A DNA stretch of 64,000 nucleotides, taken from positions 1,860,001-1,924,000 of the forward strand of contig OZ248539.1 in the NCBI GenBank assembly GCA_965234685.1, written 5' to 3'. Below are positions 51,779 to 61,235 of the stretch, one piece after another (the stretch's first letter is position 1; the number at the start of each line of letters is the position of its first letter). The position numbers and the translations under genes were made by a program. The notes under the pieces are model-generated. The model had not been told where the DNA came from, did no database searches, and saw nothing but the letters and a program-made list of their open reading frames with translations. The DNA is from Fimbriimonas planktonicus (GTDB lineage: Bacteria; Armatimonadota; Fimbriimonadia; Fimbriimonadales; Fimbriimonadaceae).

Positions 51779-52851
51779 TCCAATCTCCAAATCGCAAGCA
51801 CACCGAGGGCAAAGAAGATGAAATTGGGAGCCCATGCCGCGACCAAAACCGGCACAGCGGAAGACTTACTCAAAATCTCGGTCGAGACTACGTAGGCGTT
51901 AAAGTACAACAATACGACCACGAAGCTGACCATAACGCCAACAAATCCACCCGTCCGCGCGAAAACGAGCGCGAAAACGGGAGAGGTGATGGCAAAAACA
52001 AAACAGGCCACCGGAATGCTGAAGCGCGATTGCAGCTCAAGCTCTTCCTTCTTTGGGTCGGCACCTAGTTTTTTCGCCGTGTCAATTGACGCCTGCAGTT
52101 CGGCAATCGTGCGCTCCGCAACTTGCCCCGCGCCAAAGAGTCCATCAACCACGATTTTCTGGTTCACCTGAAAACTCTTCTTTGGCTTCGCCACGATCAC
52201 GTTCCCACCCTCGATCTCGACGTAGTAGCCATTATTGAACGTCCAAACCCCGCGGTCGTATCGGGCAGTTTCGGCGGTGATGATGCCAACTTTCTTCGGC
52301 CCAACTTGCTCAAATAGCGTTATGTTTGAGATGTCAAACCGGTACTCATCCACTCGCTTGATGATTCCAAACGATGCGGTGTACTGATTCAGCTCGATGA
52401 TCGAGTTTGCCTTCATCGTTGGCCGACTGAGGCCCATGATGCCGGACTGAATCAAGATCGCATTCGCTCGGCGAGTCCAATCCGGAATCAAATTCTCAAC
52501 CAGGAAGAAGTTTCCAACCGAAACAAAAATTCCGAAGATCGCGACCGGAAGCACAATCCGCAGCAACCGGGTGCCTGCTGCCCTCATCGCCGTGATCTCG
52601 CTCTCTCGCGCCAACCTCGTAATCGCAAGCGACGCCCCGAGCGAAACGCCCACCGGCAACGTCTGCTTCATGAACTCCGGAGTTCGAAACAGGATGTACT
52701 GCAAAACGGCCGTATACGGCACGTTCTCCAGGTTGTACGTCTTCGCCATGAACATGTAGGCGTTGATCTGGAACATGAGCACCACGAGGAAAGTGCCCAG
52801 GATAAATGGCACCACCATCTCGCGGAGGATGTACAGATCGAGTTTTTTCAT
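51775..52851 (-). CDS. lptF: LptF/LptG-type permease (YjgP/YjgQ family)
   Basis: 358 residues. LDLYILREMVVPFILGTFLV is the N-terminal helix; TRLARESEITAMRAAGTRLLRIVLP is the coupling-helix signature of YjgP/YjgQ. Six TM helices with a periplasmic beta-jellyroll between TM3 and TM4. It extracts LPS from the inner membrane with LptB, which is not in the window. Only one LptF/G gene is present; it may act as a homodimer or have its partner elsewhere. Confidence 0.9.
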   Translation of the reverse strand: MKKLDLYILREMVVPFILGTFLVVLMFQINAYMFMAKTYNLENVPYTAVLQYILFRTPEFMKQTLPVGVSLGASLAITRLARESEITAMRAAGTRLLRIVLPVAIFGIFVSVGNFFLVENLIPDWTRRANAILIQSGIMGLSRPTMKANSIIELNQYTASFGIIKRVDEYRFDISNITLFEQVGPKKVGIITAETARYDRGVWTFNNGYYVEIEGGNVIVAKPKKSFQVNQKIVVDGLFGAGQVAERTIAELQASIDTAKKLGADPKKEELELQSRFSIPVACFVFAITSPVFALVFARTGGFVGVMVSFVVVLLYFNAYVVSTEILSKSSAVPVLVAAWAPNFIFFALGVLAIWRLE

Positions 52852-52866
52852 GCGACGGGGCTTAGT

Positions 52867-53655
52867 TTAAGCCGTCGCGCCTTCGTTTGATGGACGGAAG
52901 GCAAGAAACAGCACGAGCGCAGCTCCGAGCAAGCACGCCACAACCACGGCAACCGCCCCGCCAATCGGCAGATTTCCAGCAAAAGGCAAGCCAACGAGCA
53001 TGATGACAAGGGCAATCCAAGCGGCGAGAATCTTTCGGCCCTGGGTTTTCGGCACGATCTTTCCGCGGAAGCGATTGAGAAGGTGAGGCGCTCCGCACTG
53101 GAAGCAATGAGTTCGACCAGGATCGTTCCGGTGCCCGCATTCGCTACAACTGATCGGCGTAAACATGCTCGGCGTCTGCGGCGTGTATTGCCACTGTCGC
53201 CAGATTCGATGCTCATCGGTAAAGAGGTCCTTCGGCAACTGTGGCAGAACGGCTTCCGCGATTCGGATGGCGTGGCCATGCAGACCCAGAACATAAAGTT
53301 GTTTAGCCACGCGGAACTTCGGCAGCGGATTCATCGGCTGTTGACCGAGCAAATCGTAAGCGCGCTCGAGCTCGTCGACTTCAAAGTTCTTTAGCTCCCG
53401 CTTTTGCATCGTGCCGCGGAGGAACGGATAGACCACGACGGTTGCGATCGCGACGAAGAGGGCGATTGGGGCATGAATTGGCGCGGGTGGCCGCATCGCC
53501 ACGGTTCCTAGACCAATGCTGACCAGGAGTCCCAGAAAACCGCTCGGCAAATCAATGTCTCCCGCGATCATCCACTGGATCAGGCTCACCGCCATGATGG
53601 CAACCGGAATCCAAGTTAGGCATCCTGCACCAACTGTAAATAGATCTACCGGCAT
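52867..53655 (-). CDS. Zinc-ribbon membrane protein
   Basis: 262 residues. Two N-terminal TM segments (10-30, 41-60 and perhaps 63-82), then a soluble region with a zinc ribbon: CSECGHRNDPGRTHCFQCG (two CxxC knuckles). Two TM segments follow (about 210-250). The middle (DELERAYDLLGQQPMNPLPK) is helical. Family unknown. Lies two bases after plsY. Confidence 0.7.
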   Translation of the reverse strand: MPVDLFTVGAGCLTWIPVAIMAVSLIQWMIAGDIDLPSGFLGLLVSIGLGTVAMRPPAPIHAPIALFVAIATVVVYPFLRGTMQKRELKNFEVDELERAYDLLGQQPMNPLPKFRVAKQLYVLGLHGHAIRIAEAVLPQLPKDLFTDEHRIWRQWQYTPQTPSMFTPISCSECGHRNDPGRTHCFQCGAPHLLNRFRGKIVPKTQGRKILAAWIALVIMLVGLPFAGNLPIGGAVAVVVACLLGAALVLFLAFRPSNEGATA

Positions 53656-53657
53656 AG

Positions 53658-54335
53658 TTATTCCTTGTGAGACGGGACTTCCACGTTGTCCCGACTTGAC
53701 GCTGCTGACTCTTGCTCGCTTGATTTGCGGAATTCGAACTTCGGCTCGGTTCCCGCCTTGAGTCTAGCAATGTTTTTGTGATGCAGAAACACCACAAGCG
53801 CCGCCATCAGCAAGAAAAGCGGGACAACTTGCAGAGATTGTCCCGGCAAGATGACCGAGAAGACCACCGCCGAGCAGACCGCAACCATGCTCGCCACTGC
53901 CATGTAACGGATCGTTCCAAGGATAATCGCGAAAACTACGATGGCTCCCAGCGCCACGAGTGGTGCAGAACCCAGCCCCGCCCCGAGCGCCGTGGAGACC
54001 CCCTTACCGCCTTTAAACTTCAGAAATGGGCTCTTGGCGTGACCGATCACGGCAACCAATCCGCAGATAAACCAAAGCGCCTGCGGGTCTACGCCCATGA
54101 GGGGCTCGACGAAAAGCTGCCGGGCGACCAAGCTCGGGATCAGGCCCTTGAGCATGTCGAGCACGAATGTCACCGTGCCCAAGCGTGGCCCGAGCGCTCG
54201 AACCACATTCGTCGCGCCGATATTGCCGCTGCCAACCTGCGTAATGTCGATGCCTTGCATGCGCGCAATCAGCACTCCAAACGGAATGCCACCTAAAAAA
54301 TACGCCCCAAGCAAAGTCAGTCCAAACACTTTCAT
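53658..54335 (-). CDS. plsY: Glycerol-3-phosphate acyltransferase PlsY
   Basis: 225 residues. All PlsY motifs are present: GSGNIGATNVVRALG (motif 1), KFKGGKGVSTALGAGLG (motif 2) and FLHHKNIARLKAGTE (motif 3). Transfers acyl groups from acyl-phosphate to glycerol 3-phosphate in the inner membrane. The C-terminal ~30 residues are a polar extension. Start overlaps the glnE stop (ATGA). Confidence 0.95.
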   Translation of the reverse strand: MKVFGLTLLGAYFLGGIPFGVLIARMQGIDITQVGSGNIGATNVVRALGPRLGTVTFVLDMLKGLIPSLVARQLFVEPLMGVDPQALWFICGLVAVIGHAKSPFLKFKGGKGVSTALGAGLGSAPLVALGAIVVFAIILGTIRYMAVASMVAVCSAVVFSVILPGQSLQVVPLFLLMAALVVFLHHKNIARLKAGTEPKFEFRKSSEQESAASSRDNVEVPSHKE

Positions 54336-56893
54336 CCGCGAAGTCGCTCTATTGTCTCCTGAAAAAGGTTCCGAACGTCATCGCAGACTCGTTGTTTTCG
54401 ATCAAGAAACTCGTTTGCGTTAACCAAGCCCATCGGTTCGGCCAGCATCTGAAGCTTATCGGGATTCTCCGGAATCAAGTCTCCTTCAAAACCAGCCAGC
54501 ACCAGCCGCATTCTCACTTCGAGCAAAAACGTCAGGCCGACGTTGAGAATCTCTGCCTCAAACACATTGAGAAACCCTTCTTGGTTGAGCTTTCGAATAC
54601 GCGATTTCAGGTCAGCTCCTTCCTGGGCTCGACGCGCACATGGCCCAAGCAACTCGATCATGCGAACCGTCCACTCAATATCCGAGAGTCCGCCATAGCC
54701 GAGCTTCACGTCTCGCTGAACGTGATGCGCCTGCACGCGCTCCTGTTCGATTCTGGCTTTCATGCCGACAAGTTCTGTCCACGCTTGCTGACGGTCGGTT
54801 TCAATCCGAGCCGCGGCCAGAACATGCTGCAGGGCGTGTGGCTCGCCAAAAATCAGCCGGGCATTTCCCAAGGCAAACCTTTCCCAGTTCTCCATATCTC
54901 GCGCGGCGTAGCTATCAAATCCGTGCAGGGTGCGGACCAACAGTCCTTTGCTACCATCCGGACGGAGCCGCGAATCAACTTCCAGAGGCATGCCACGCTG
55001 TCGCCAGTTTTGGAGCAAGCGCAGCATCACCTGCGCAGATTGCTCTGATGTCTGCTGCTTATCTGCCACCAACAAAAGCACATCCGCGTCTGAGCCCGGA
55101 CCCATGTCTTCCCGTCCCAAACTTCCGAGCGCGATGACGCTGCCGACAAACTCGGCCTCCTGAGCCGCAAGCACGATGGCTTGCTCTGCCAGCCGCGTAA
55201 GCGCGAGGACTGGAGGTGAGCCGCCAGCGATAGCAAACTGCACCAGGTTCCCCAAGAACGCCTCTCGGTACACGACCGGCAATTCCTCCGAGCTCGTGAA
55301 CGAGAGTTGCTGTGGAAAGTCCTCCAGCACCTCTCCGCTCAAAATCTCTTCCGTAATCGGGAGCGACTGCTTAAGCGATTCCACCAACCGAGGCGAATAC
55401 CGAACGAGAGGTAGCACCCGGTCCATCGAATCAGCGTTCATCGCAAGTTGCCGATAGAACTCATCCCGCTCGGGCAAGGTGTCGAACCATTCCTGGACCC
55501 GTGGCTCTTGGGCGAGCACTTGGTCGCGGTACGAAAGTGATGTCGTAGGCAGCAGGCGATTGTAAACGCTGCTCACTTGGGCGCGGCGCCGCTTTAGCTC
55601 CGTGACAAACTGGTCCGCCGAGCCTTCGTTCATGAGCCGTGCAAGTTTGATCAAGGCTGGCCCGTTGGTCGGCACCTCGTGGGTCTGCCGACTATCCTCA
55701 AATTGAATTCGGTGCTCTAGCTTGCGTAACCATTCATACCCACGGGCCAAGATCTCGCAATCCGACTTGCTCAAGCGGCCCGTGCGGCCAAGCTCGGTGA
55801 GAACTCTTAGCGTTGTTGGCTCAGCCGGATCCAACCCAGTGGCCAGTTGCAGGATTTGACCAATGAACTCGACGTCTCGGATTCCTCCCGCTCCGCGTTT
55901 GATATCGTTGGCCGAGCAGGTTTGCTCTATCCTCTCGCGCATCGCCAGCATGGCGTCGAGGCTGACTTCTGACAACGGACGGCCGAAGCAGGTCGTCCTG
56001 CGAAGTTGCTCCCAGTCTTTTCGCAATCCGTCAGAGCCCCAAACGACGCGAGACCGTAGTAGAGCCTGCACCTCCCACGCCTCCGCATACAGCTCGTAAT
56101 AAGCCCGGTAAGCGCGGAATTTGGCGAGCAGCGGGCCCGCCGCACCGTACGGACGAAGGCGCAGATCGACGCGATACAGCTTGCCGCGCCCCATCGGGTC
56201 TTCTAAAGCACGCCCTAACGTCTCACAAAACCGAACCGCCACTGGCTCAAGCGATTCTTCTATATTTTCGTGCAAAACATAGACTAAATCGAGGTCCGAA
56301 CTGTAGTTCACCTCCCTACCACCATGCTTGCCAAAGGCGACTATCCCGACCGGACACGGGCCGGTTTGCCCCGGAGCGACCGACTTCCAAACCCACTCCG
56401 TCGCAAGTTCCAAAACAACATCGGCCAAGGTGCTGAGCGCCGTCCAAACCTTCGGTTGGGGCCAGCTTTCGTCGAGATCATGCGAAACAATGACCGCCGA
56501 CCACTTCTGTTTCAGAAATCTAATCCGATCTAGGCCGTGCGTGTAGCTCCGGCTCGCCTGAAGCAAGAGCTGACCTTCGGCCAGCAGATCATCCGCTTCG
56601 AGTTGGTCGTTGTAAATCTCCTCATCAAGCAACGCAATCCCGAGTTCCGGGTTCTGCTGGAAAGACTGCGCTACCGGGCCAGAGGTACCGAGCAATTGAA
56701 GCAAGCGATGTGCCCCAGCCGGATGAGCCCAAAGCTCTTCCGCGTACAGCGCTGGACTGCCCGAGGCTACAAGCCACGTTTCCAATCCACGCAACGCCAT
56801 GTCGGCATCGGCGAGTCCTGGCAGCAAAGCACCGAGCCATCCTGCCGGTGCTTGCGTTAGACCTTCAATTCTCTCAATCGTTGACTGATCCAA
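54332..56893 (-). CDS. glnE: Glutamine-synthetase adenylyltransferase / deadenylase
   Basis: 853 residues, somewhat shorter than E. coli GlnE (946). Two nucleotidyltransferase domains can be seen, each with GS-x-DxD: VAFGKHGGREVNYSSDLDLV in the N half and IALGSLGREDMGPGSDADVL in the C half. Helical GlnE-specific linkers lie after each (KRGAGGIRDVEFIGQILQL, LGYGGLSDIEWTVRMIELL). It adds and removes AMP on glutamine synthetase in response to nitrogen. The glutamine synthetase and PII genes are not present here. Confidence 0.94.
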   Translation of the reverse strand: MDQSTIERIEGLTQAPAGWLGALLPGLADADMALRGLETWLVASGSPALYAEELWAHPAGAHRLLQLLGTSGPVAQSFQQNPELGIALLDEEIYNDQLEADDLLAEGQLLLQASRSYTHGLDRIRFLKQKWSAVIVSHDLDESWPQPKVWTALSTLADVVLELATEWVWKSVAPGQTGPCPVGIVAFGKHGGREVNYSSDLDLVYVLHENIEESLEPVAVRFCETLGRALEDPMGRGKLYRVDLRLRPYGAAGPLLAKFRAYRAYYELYAEAWEVQALLRSRVVWGSDGLRKDWEQLRRTTCFGRPLSEVSLDAMLAMRERIEQTCSANDIKRGAGGIRDVEFIGQILQLATGLDPAEPTTLRVLTELGRTGRLSKSDCEILARGYEWLRKLEHRIQFEDSRQTHEVPTNGPALIKLARLMNEGSADQFVTELKRRRAQVSSVYNRLLPTTSLSYRDQVLAQEPRVQEWFDTLPERDEFYRQLAMNADSMDRVLPLVRYSPRLVESLKQSLPITEEILSGEVLEDFPQQLSFTSSEELPVVYREAFLGNLVQFAIAGGSPPVLALTRLAEQAIVLAAQEAEFVGSVIALGSLGREDMGPGSDADVLLLVADKQQTSEQSAQVMLRLLQNWRQRGMPLEVDSRLRPDGSKGLLVRTLHGFDSYAARDMENWERFALGNARLIFGEPHALQHVLAAARIETDRQQAWTELVGMKARIEQERVQAHHVQRDVKLGYGGLSDIEWTVRMIELLGPCARRAQEGADLKSRIRKLNQEGFLNVFEAEILNVGLTFLLEVRMRLVLAGFEGDLIPENPDKLQMLAEPMGLVNANEFLDRKQRVCDDVRNLFQETIERLRG

Positions 56894-57647
56894 CGGGCAC
56901 CTCCCCTTTCTTTGCTCGTCGCGCCTTTAGCGACCGCTTTCGCGTCCGTGCCATTTCGCGCTGTCGCTTCCCCGGCCCGTCTGATTTTAGCCAAGCACAC
57001 CGGTCGGCGAGACCGCACTTTTCGCAAACCGGCAATGGTGCTCGGCAAACGGTACGACCATGTTGGATAAGCAACGTGTGAAACGGAAAAGCCAACTCGC
57101 GCGGAACAAGTTTCATCAAAACGCCGTGCGCCTTGACCTCGCCAATTTCTTCCTTGATCAGTCCAAGTCGCCAAGACACCCGGAAGACGTGCGTGTCCAC
57201 CGGGATCGTTTCTCGCCCCATCGCAAAACACAGCACGATGCTCGCGGTTTTCGGTCCGACTCCAGGCAAGGTCTGGAGCCACGCCATGGCTTCATCCGTT
57301 GGCCAAGTACGGAGTGCATCCAAGGTGAAGTCCCCAAACTGTTCGTTTATCTTCTGGAGCGAGCCGATGATGTTCTTTGCCTTCTGGTTGCTCAGCCCCG
57401 CTAGGCGAACCGTGCTCGCCACTTCCGCCGCTGGCGCGTTCGCGACATCCTGCCAAGTTGGATACCGTTCTCGAAGCTGAGTAAATGCCGGAAAGCTGTG
57501 GGCGTCGGTGGTGTGCTGACTCAGGATGCAAGAGATGAGTTCATCCATCGGATCGAACCGAGGAATGTAGCGGCTCTTTCCGTGCGTGTTCTCGAGCGTG
57601 GTCAGCATGTCGGCAATCGTTGCCGGATTCCAGCGACGCGCCGCCAT
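56874..57647 (-). CDS. nth: Endonuclease III-type DNA glycosylase
   Basis: 257 residues. HhH-GPD fold: LPGVGPKTA with catalytic Lys133, VDTHVFRV with Asp151, and a 4Fe-4S cluster with C-x6-C-x2-C-x5-C spacing (Cys201, 208, 211, 217). It removes oxidised pyrimidines. The C-terminal tail is very basic (KRQREMARTRKRSLKARRAK), longer than in E. coli Nth, possibly for DNA binding. Overlaps the glnE start by 20 bases and shares its start with the gmhA stop (TAATG). Confidence 0.9.
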   Translation of the reverse strand: MAARRWNPATIADMLTTLENTHGKSRYIPRFDPMDELISCILSQHTTDAHSFPAFTQLRERYPTWQDVANAPAAEVASTVRLAGLSNQKAKNIIGSLQKINEQFGDFTLDALRTWPTDEAMAWLQTLPGVGPKTASIVLCFAMGRETIPVDTHVFRVSWRLGLIKEEIGEVKAHGVLMKLVPRELAFPFHTLLIQHGRTVCRAPLPVCEKCGLADRCAWLKSDGPGKRQREMARTRKRSLKARRAKKGEVPVGSVND

Positions 57648-58222
57648 TAAGAAGCCGTCAACTCGGTTTCGATGAGATCGCAGAGAATGTGGCCCAGCAG
57701 AATGTGCATTTCTTGAATCCGTGCGGTGACTGTGCTCGGAGCAAGAATCTTCGTTTCCGCGAGATCAGCCAAAGGCGACGGGTTTTGTCCGGTCCAAGCC
57801 GAAACGTGAATGCCCATTTCCTTGGCTAGACTCGCCGCACGCAGAACGTTTGGACTCTTTCCAGAAGTGCTGATGGCAATCAGAACATCACGGGCTCGGC
57901 CAAGTGCCTCAACCTGCCGTTCAAACACCGCTTCAAAGCCATAGTCATTCGCAATCGCGGTTAAACCGGCCGTAGAGGTGGCAAGGCTGATCGCTGCCCA
58001 GCCTTTTCGGTTCAACTGGAATCGGCCAACAAGCTCGGCTGCCAGGTGATCAGCGTCACAAGAACTACCGCCGTTACCGCAAAAAAGAATCTTCCCACCT
58101 GCACGCAAGCTCAAAATGCAGGCCTGAGCAAGTCGAGTCAGTTCGGGCTCTAGCGTGGCGATCTGGTTGAGCGCAGATTGATGATCGGCCAAGGCCAGCT
58201 GAAATCTGCTCGTCATCCCCAT
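57647..58222 (-). CDS. gmhA: Sedoheptulose 7-phosphate isomerase (GmhA-like SIS protein)
   Basis: 191 residues. SIS domain with GGKILFCGNGGSSCDADHLA (phosphate loop), FEAVFERQVEALGRARDVLI, and STSGKSPNVLRA. AELVGRFQLNRKGWAAISLA matches GmhA. It makes D-glycero-D-manno-heptose 7-phosphate for LPS-type heptose. A gmhB phosphatase lies 1.5 kb away. First gene of the long minus-strand run. Confidence 0.92.
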   Translation of the reverse strand: MGMTSRFQLALADHQSALNQIATLEPELTRLAQACILSLRAGGKILFCGNGGSSCDADHLAAELVGRFQLNRKGWAAISLATSTAGLTAIANDYGFEAVFERQVEALGRARDVLIAISTSGKSPNVLRAASLAKEMGIHVSAWTGQNPSPLADLAETKILAPSTVTARIQEMHILLGHILCDLIETELTAS

Positions 58223-58256
58223 TAGTCTAACCGAGGGGTACCCTTTTCCCGCCGCA

Positions 58257-58703
58257 ATGATGAAAGGTGTTATCGTGAAATCGGTCCCTCGCTACGAGGA
58301 CGCACGGGGTTGGCTAGTTGAGTTGTTTCGAGCCGATAGCCTGCCGGAAGGTTTTTCTCCAGCAATGGGCTACCTCAGCGTTACCAAGCCCGGCATTGCC
58401 CGCGGTCCTCACGAGCACCATGACCAAACGGATGGCTTCCTCTTCTTCGATGGGGCATATGAGCTCCATCTTTGGGAGAATCGCGAAGGCGAACCGGAAA
58501 CCTACGAGATTTTGAAGGTCGGTCGCGAAAATCCTACTTTTGTCACCGTGCCGCCAGGAGTGGTACACGCCTACCGCAACGTTGGCGACCAAGACGCCAT
58601 GGTAGTCAACGTGCCAGACCGGCTATACGCGGGTTGGGATCGAAAGGAAGAAGTGGATGAGATTCGCCACGAAAACGATCCGAGCTCGAGGTTTAAGCTT
58701 TGA
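58257..58703 (+). CDS. RmlC-like cupin, dTDP-4-keto-sugar epimerase/isomerase family
   Basis: 148 residues, shorter than classical RmlC (about 180). VPRYEDARGWLVELFRAD and RGPHEHHDQTDGFLFFDG form the cupin with a HxHH cluster; VPPGVVHAYRNVGDQDAMVV is the second cupin box. Classical RmlC has RGLHYQ with the catalytic His; the HEHH variant is found in short relatives of uncertain reaction. Its stop overlaps the TTG start of rfbB, so it acts on the same dTDP-sugar path. Confidence 0.78.
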   Translation: MMKGVIVKSVPRYEDARGWLVELFRADSLPEGFSPAMGYLSVTKPGIARGPHEHHDQTDGFLFFDGAYELHLWENREGEPETYEILKVGRENPTFVTVPPGVVHAYRNVGDQDAMVVNVPDRLYAGWDRKEEVDEIRHENDPSSRFKL

Positions 58704-59728
58704 ATCTCCTGGTCACTGGAGCGGCCGGCTTCATCGGGTCGCACTTTGTGCGCTTGGTGCGGCGGGTCCGACCTGACTGGACCGTGCATGTTCTCGACGC
58801 CCTGACCTATTCGGGCAACTGCTCGACCATGGCCGACTTCCTCGCCGACGGACTCGTGAACTTTCACCATGGGCGGATTGAGGATTATCAGAAGGTCTCC
58901 GAAATCGTTCAGCAGAACCAGATTGACCAACTCGTTAACTTTGCGGCGGAGAGTCATAACGACCGTTCCCTCGTTTCGGGCTCGTCATTTTTGGTGTCAA
59001 ACGCCATGGGCGTTGAGAATTTGCTCAACGTTGTTCGTGAAAATCAAATCCAGCGATTTGTGCAAGTTTCGACCGACGAAGTTTACGGAACGATCGCCGA
59101 AGGTAAGTTCACCGAAGAAACCCCGATCGCCCCGAACACGCCCTACAGCGCAAGCAAAGCCGCCGGCGACCTTCAGTGCCGCGCACACTTTAAGGCTTAC
59201 AAAACCCCAGTTGTCGTCACTCGTGGCGGCAATACATTTGGCCCATTCCAGTACCCAGAAAAGCTCATCCCCTTCTTCGCCACCCGGCTGATTCAGGGCA
59301 AGCACGTTCCCCTTTATGGCGACGGTAGCCAAATCCGCGAATGGATCCACGCCGAAGATCACGCCGCCGGAGTCCTTCATGTTTTGGAGCACGGACTCGT
59401 TGGCGAGGCCTATAACATCGGCGATGTCAATGAGCGCACTAACCTAGAGATTCTTGAGGTGTTGCTAGAGGAAACCGGCCGAGGTCAGGAGTTGGTGATC
59501 AACATCGAGGACCCTCGCAAAGGCGCGCACGACGCGCGCTACAGCATGGCGACCGACAAGCTGCAGGCACTTGGTTGGAAGCCCGAGAAGGACTTCATTC
59601 CGTCGCTTCGCAGCACGATCCAGTGGTATCGGGAGAACCGCGATTGGTGGGAACCGATCGTTCAAGACCCCCAGTACCAAGCGTTCGTTAAGCAGTACTA
59701 CGGCAAGTACTTAGGCGATCTTCTATAA
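58700..59728 (+). CDS. rfbB: dTDP-glucose 4,6-dehydratase
   Basis: 342 residues from a TTG at 58700 (overlapping the cupin stop as TTGA); no ATG is available at the N-terminus. LLVTGAAGFIGSHFVRLV binds NAD; catalytic Thr-Asp-Glu in STDEVYG and YSASKAAGD give the active site. It dehydrates dTDP-glucose to the 4-keto-6-deoxy sugar. rmlA and rmlD are not in the window, so the final sugar is uncertain. The last 41 bases overlap gmhB on the other strand. Confidence 0.93.
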   Translation: MNLLVTGAAGFIGSHFVRLVRRVRPDWTVHVLDALTYSGNCSTMADFLADGLVNFHHGRIEDYQKVSEIVQQNQIDQLVNFAAESHNDRSLVSGSSFLVSNAMGVENLLNVVRENQIQRFVQVSTDEVYGTIAEGKFTEETPIAPNTPYSASKAAGDLQCRAHFKAYKTPVVVTRGGNTFGPFQYPEKLIPFFATRLIQGKHVPLYGDGSQIREWIHAEDHAAGVLHVLEHGLVGEAYNIGDVNERTNLEILEVLLEETGRGQELVINIEDPRKGAHDARYSMATDKLQALGWKPEKDFIPSLRSTIQWYRENRDWWEPIVQDPQYQAFVKQYYGKYLGDLL

Positions 59729-60173
59729 ACTGATCTAACCGGCCACCTTGGAACTGCCACGTGGTGACAAGGGCACGGGAGCCTGCCTCTAAATCGGTGG
59801 GCTGATCACCTACGAAGAATGACTGCGCTAGGTCTATCGCGAATATTTTGGCCGCGTGGAGAAGCATGCCTGGCTCGGGCTTCCTACACGCGCATACACC
59901 CGTGAATTCTGGATAGTGCGGGCAGAAAAGCACGGCGTCCACCGGTGAGGAAGCGAACATCGCGGCCGTAAATCGGCGAAACTGTTCTTCTGAATAGTAG
60001 CCACGAGCGATCCCGGATTGATTCGTAACAACGAAAACAAGATAGTCAAGTGCCTTCAATCTCTCGATGGCATCGAGAGCACCGGCGGTCCATTCAACGT
60101 CCTCGATCCGAGAGACATAGCCCGTGTCGACGTTGATCACCCCATCACGATCCAGAAAGGCAGCTTTTCTCAC
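59688..60173 (-). CDS. gmhB: D,D-heptose 1,7-bisphosphate phosphatase
   Basis: 161 residues. HAD-IIIA signatures: FLDRDGVINVDTGYV (nucleophile Asp), VVTNQSGIARGYYSE, CPHYPEFTGVCACRKPEPGM (zinc-binding loop Cys/His) and FVGDQPTDLEAG. It dephosphorylates heptose 1,7-bisphosphate for LPS core precursors. Overlaps the TIGR03790 gene by four bases (ATGA). Confidence 0.92.
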   Translation of the reverse strand: MRKAAFLDRDGVINVDTGYVSRIEDVEWTAGALDAIERLKALDYLVFVVTNQSGIARGYYSEEQFRRFTAAMFASSPVDAVLFCPHYPEFTGVCACRKPEPGMLLHAAKIFAIDLAQSFFVGDQPTDLEAGSRALVTTWQFQGGRLDQFIEDRLSTCRSTA

Positions 60174-61234
60174 TTCTTAAATGGGCGACAAATCGGGTCG
60201 CCAATGATGATGTCCTTCCACTTAATAACCGGCGAGGCCATGTAGAAACTCTCGGCGAGATTGTAGCCATCGGTATACCGATCAAACAGGATCGATGGGT
60301 TGGCCATGGCAAACAAGTACGGCTCGCTGCAGTATCCCTTCACCCCGGTCACTCCCTGATGAATAAGGTCGGCAATCAAGCTCTGTCCGCCGGAAGTTGG
60401 TTTGAACGTTCGCGCCGAGGTAGACACAAAGGTCTCAGCAATTGCTCCCGGGGCAAACTTCAACTTGCGATACATCTCCGGTCGAAACTGCCGGTCGTTT
60501 GAACCCCAACTTGCGTAGCCAATCAAAGCGTCGGACGGTGACGCAAACTCACGCTTCTGGTCGTGAATGACTTGAAACTTCTTATCTCGAAGCTTCATGA
60601 CGCCTTCGCTAAAGCTCTCTTGAAAAGTGCCGTAGTCACCCGTTTTGCGATCATCGGCTTCGTCGATCAAAAAGGTGCCATCGACTTTGTACGCTTTGAT
60701 GGACTGCTCGATCAGTTTCTTGACGTCGTCGATTGTGTAGCCATCCAAACGAGTGACTAAGTACATTCCGAACTTCTCGTGGGTAAACGGTTCGGTCTTG
60801 CCGTAAAACGGATTGGGAAGGAAGCCAGCGTTCGGGTCTTTCGCGGCACTTTCTAGGTCTTTGATGTCCATCCCGGCAATGGCCGCATCAATCGAGAGCC
60901 CTTTGTTGTTCATTCGGAACGGGATGCCCTTCGTGAACACAATGTAGTCAATCGGACGATTTAGGCCGGTGAGCTTCTGCCGAATCGGGTTCTCAATGTC
61001 TTGCTTGTAACTGGCAACAACGACCTCTTCCGTCGGGGCCACCGAGATCGTACAAAGATTGCTCGCCGGAATCCCCCGCTTTGCGAGATAGTAGTTCCCG
61101 ATTTCCAAACTCACTTCGCTTCGGCTGTTAACAACCACAAGCACTCGCGATGCTTCGACACTGGGCATCGCGTAAGTCACCGGCGTGCGAGGACCTGCGC
61201 AACCCGCCGCTAGGATCAGAGCGGGAAAGATCAC
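60170..61234 (-). CDS. TIGR03790-family lipoprotein
   Basis: 354 residues from GTG at 61234. The leading sequence VIFPALILAAGC has a lipobox (AAGC, Cys12), so it is likely a lipoprotein. RVLVVVNSRSEVSLEIGNYY, IVFTKGIPFRMNN and LIGYASWGSNDRQF match the TIGR03790 family, which is found in several phyla with no known function. A longer frame to 61357 would overlap the epimerase gene by over 100 bases. Its position among surface-sugar genes points to an envelope role. Confidence 0.78.
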   Translation of the reverse strand: MIFPALILAAGCAGPRTPVTYAMPSVEASRVLVVVNSRSEVSLEIGNYYLAKRGIPASNLCTISVAPTEEVVVASYKQDIENPIRQKLTGLNRPIDYIVFTKGIPFRMNNKGLSIDAAIAGMDIKDLESAAKDPNAGFLPNPFYGKTEPFTHEKFGMYLVTRLDGYTIDDVKKLIEQSIKAYKVDGTFLIDEADDRKTGDYGTFQESFSEGVMKLRDKKFQVIHDQKREFASPSDALIGYASWGSNDRQFRPEMYRKLKFAPGAIAETFVSTSARTFKPTSGGQSLIADLIHQGVTGVKGYCSEPYLFAMANPSILFDRYTDGYNLAESFYMASPVIKWKDIIIGDPICRPFKK

Positions 61235-61235
61235 A

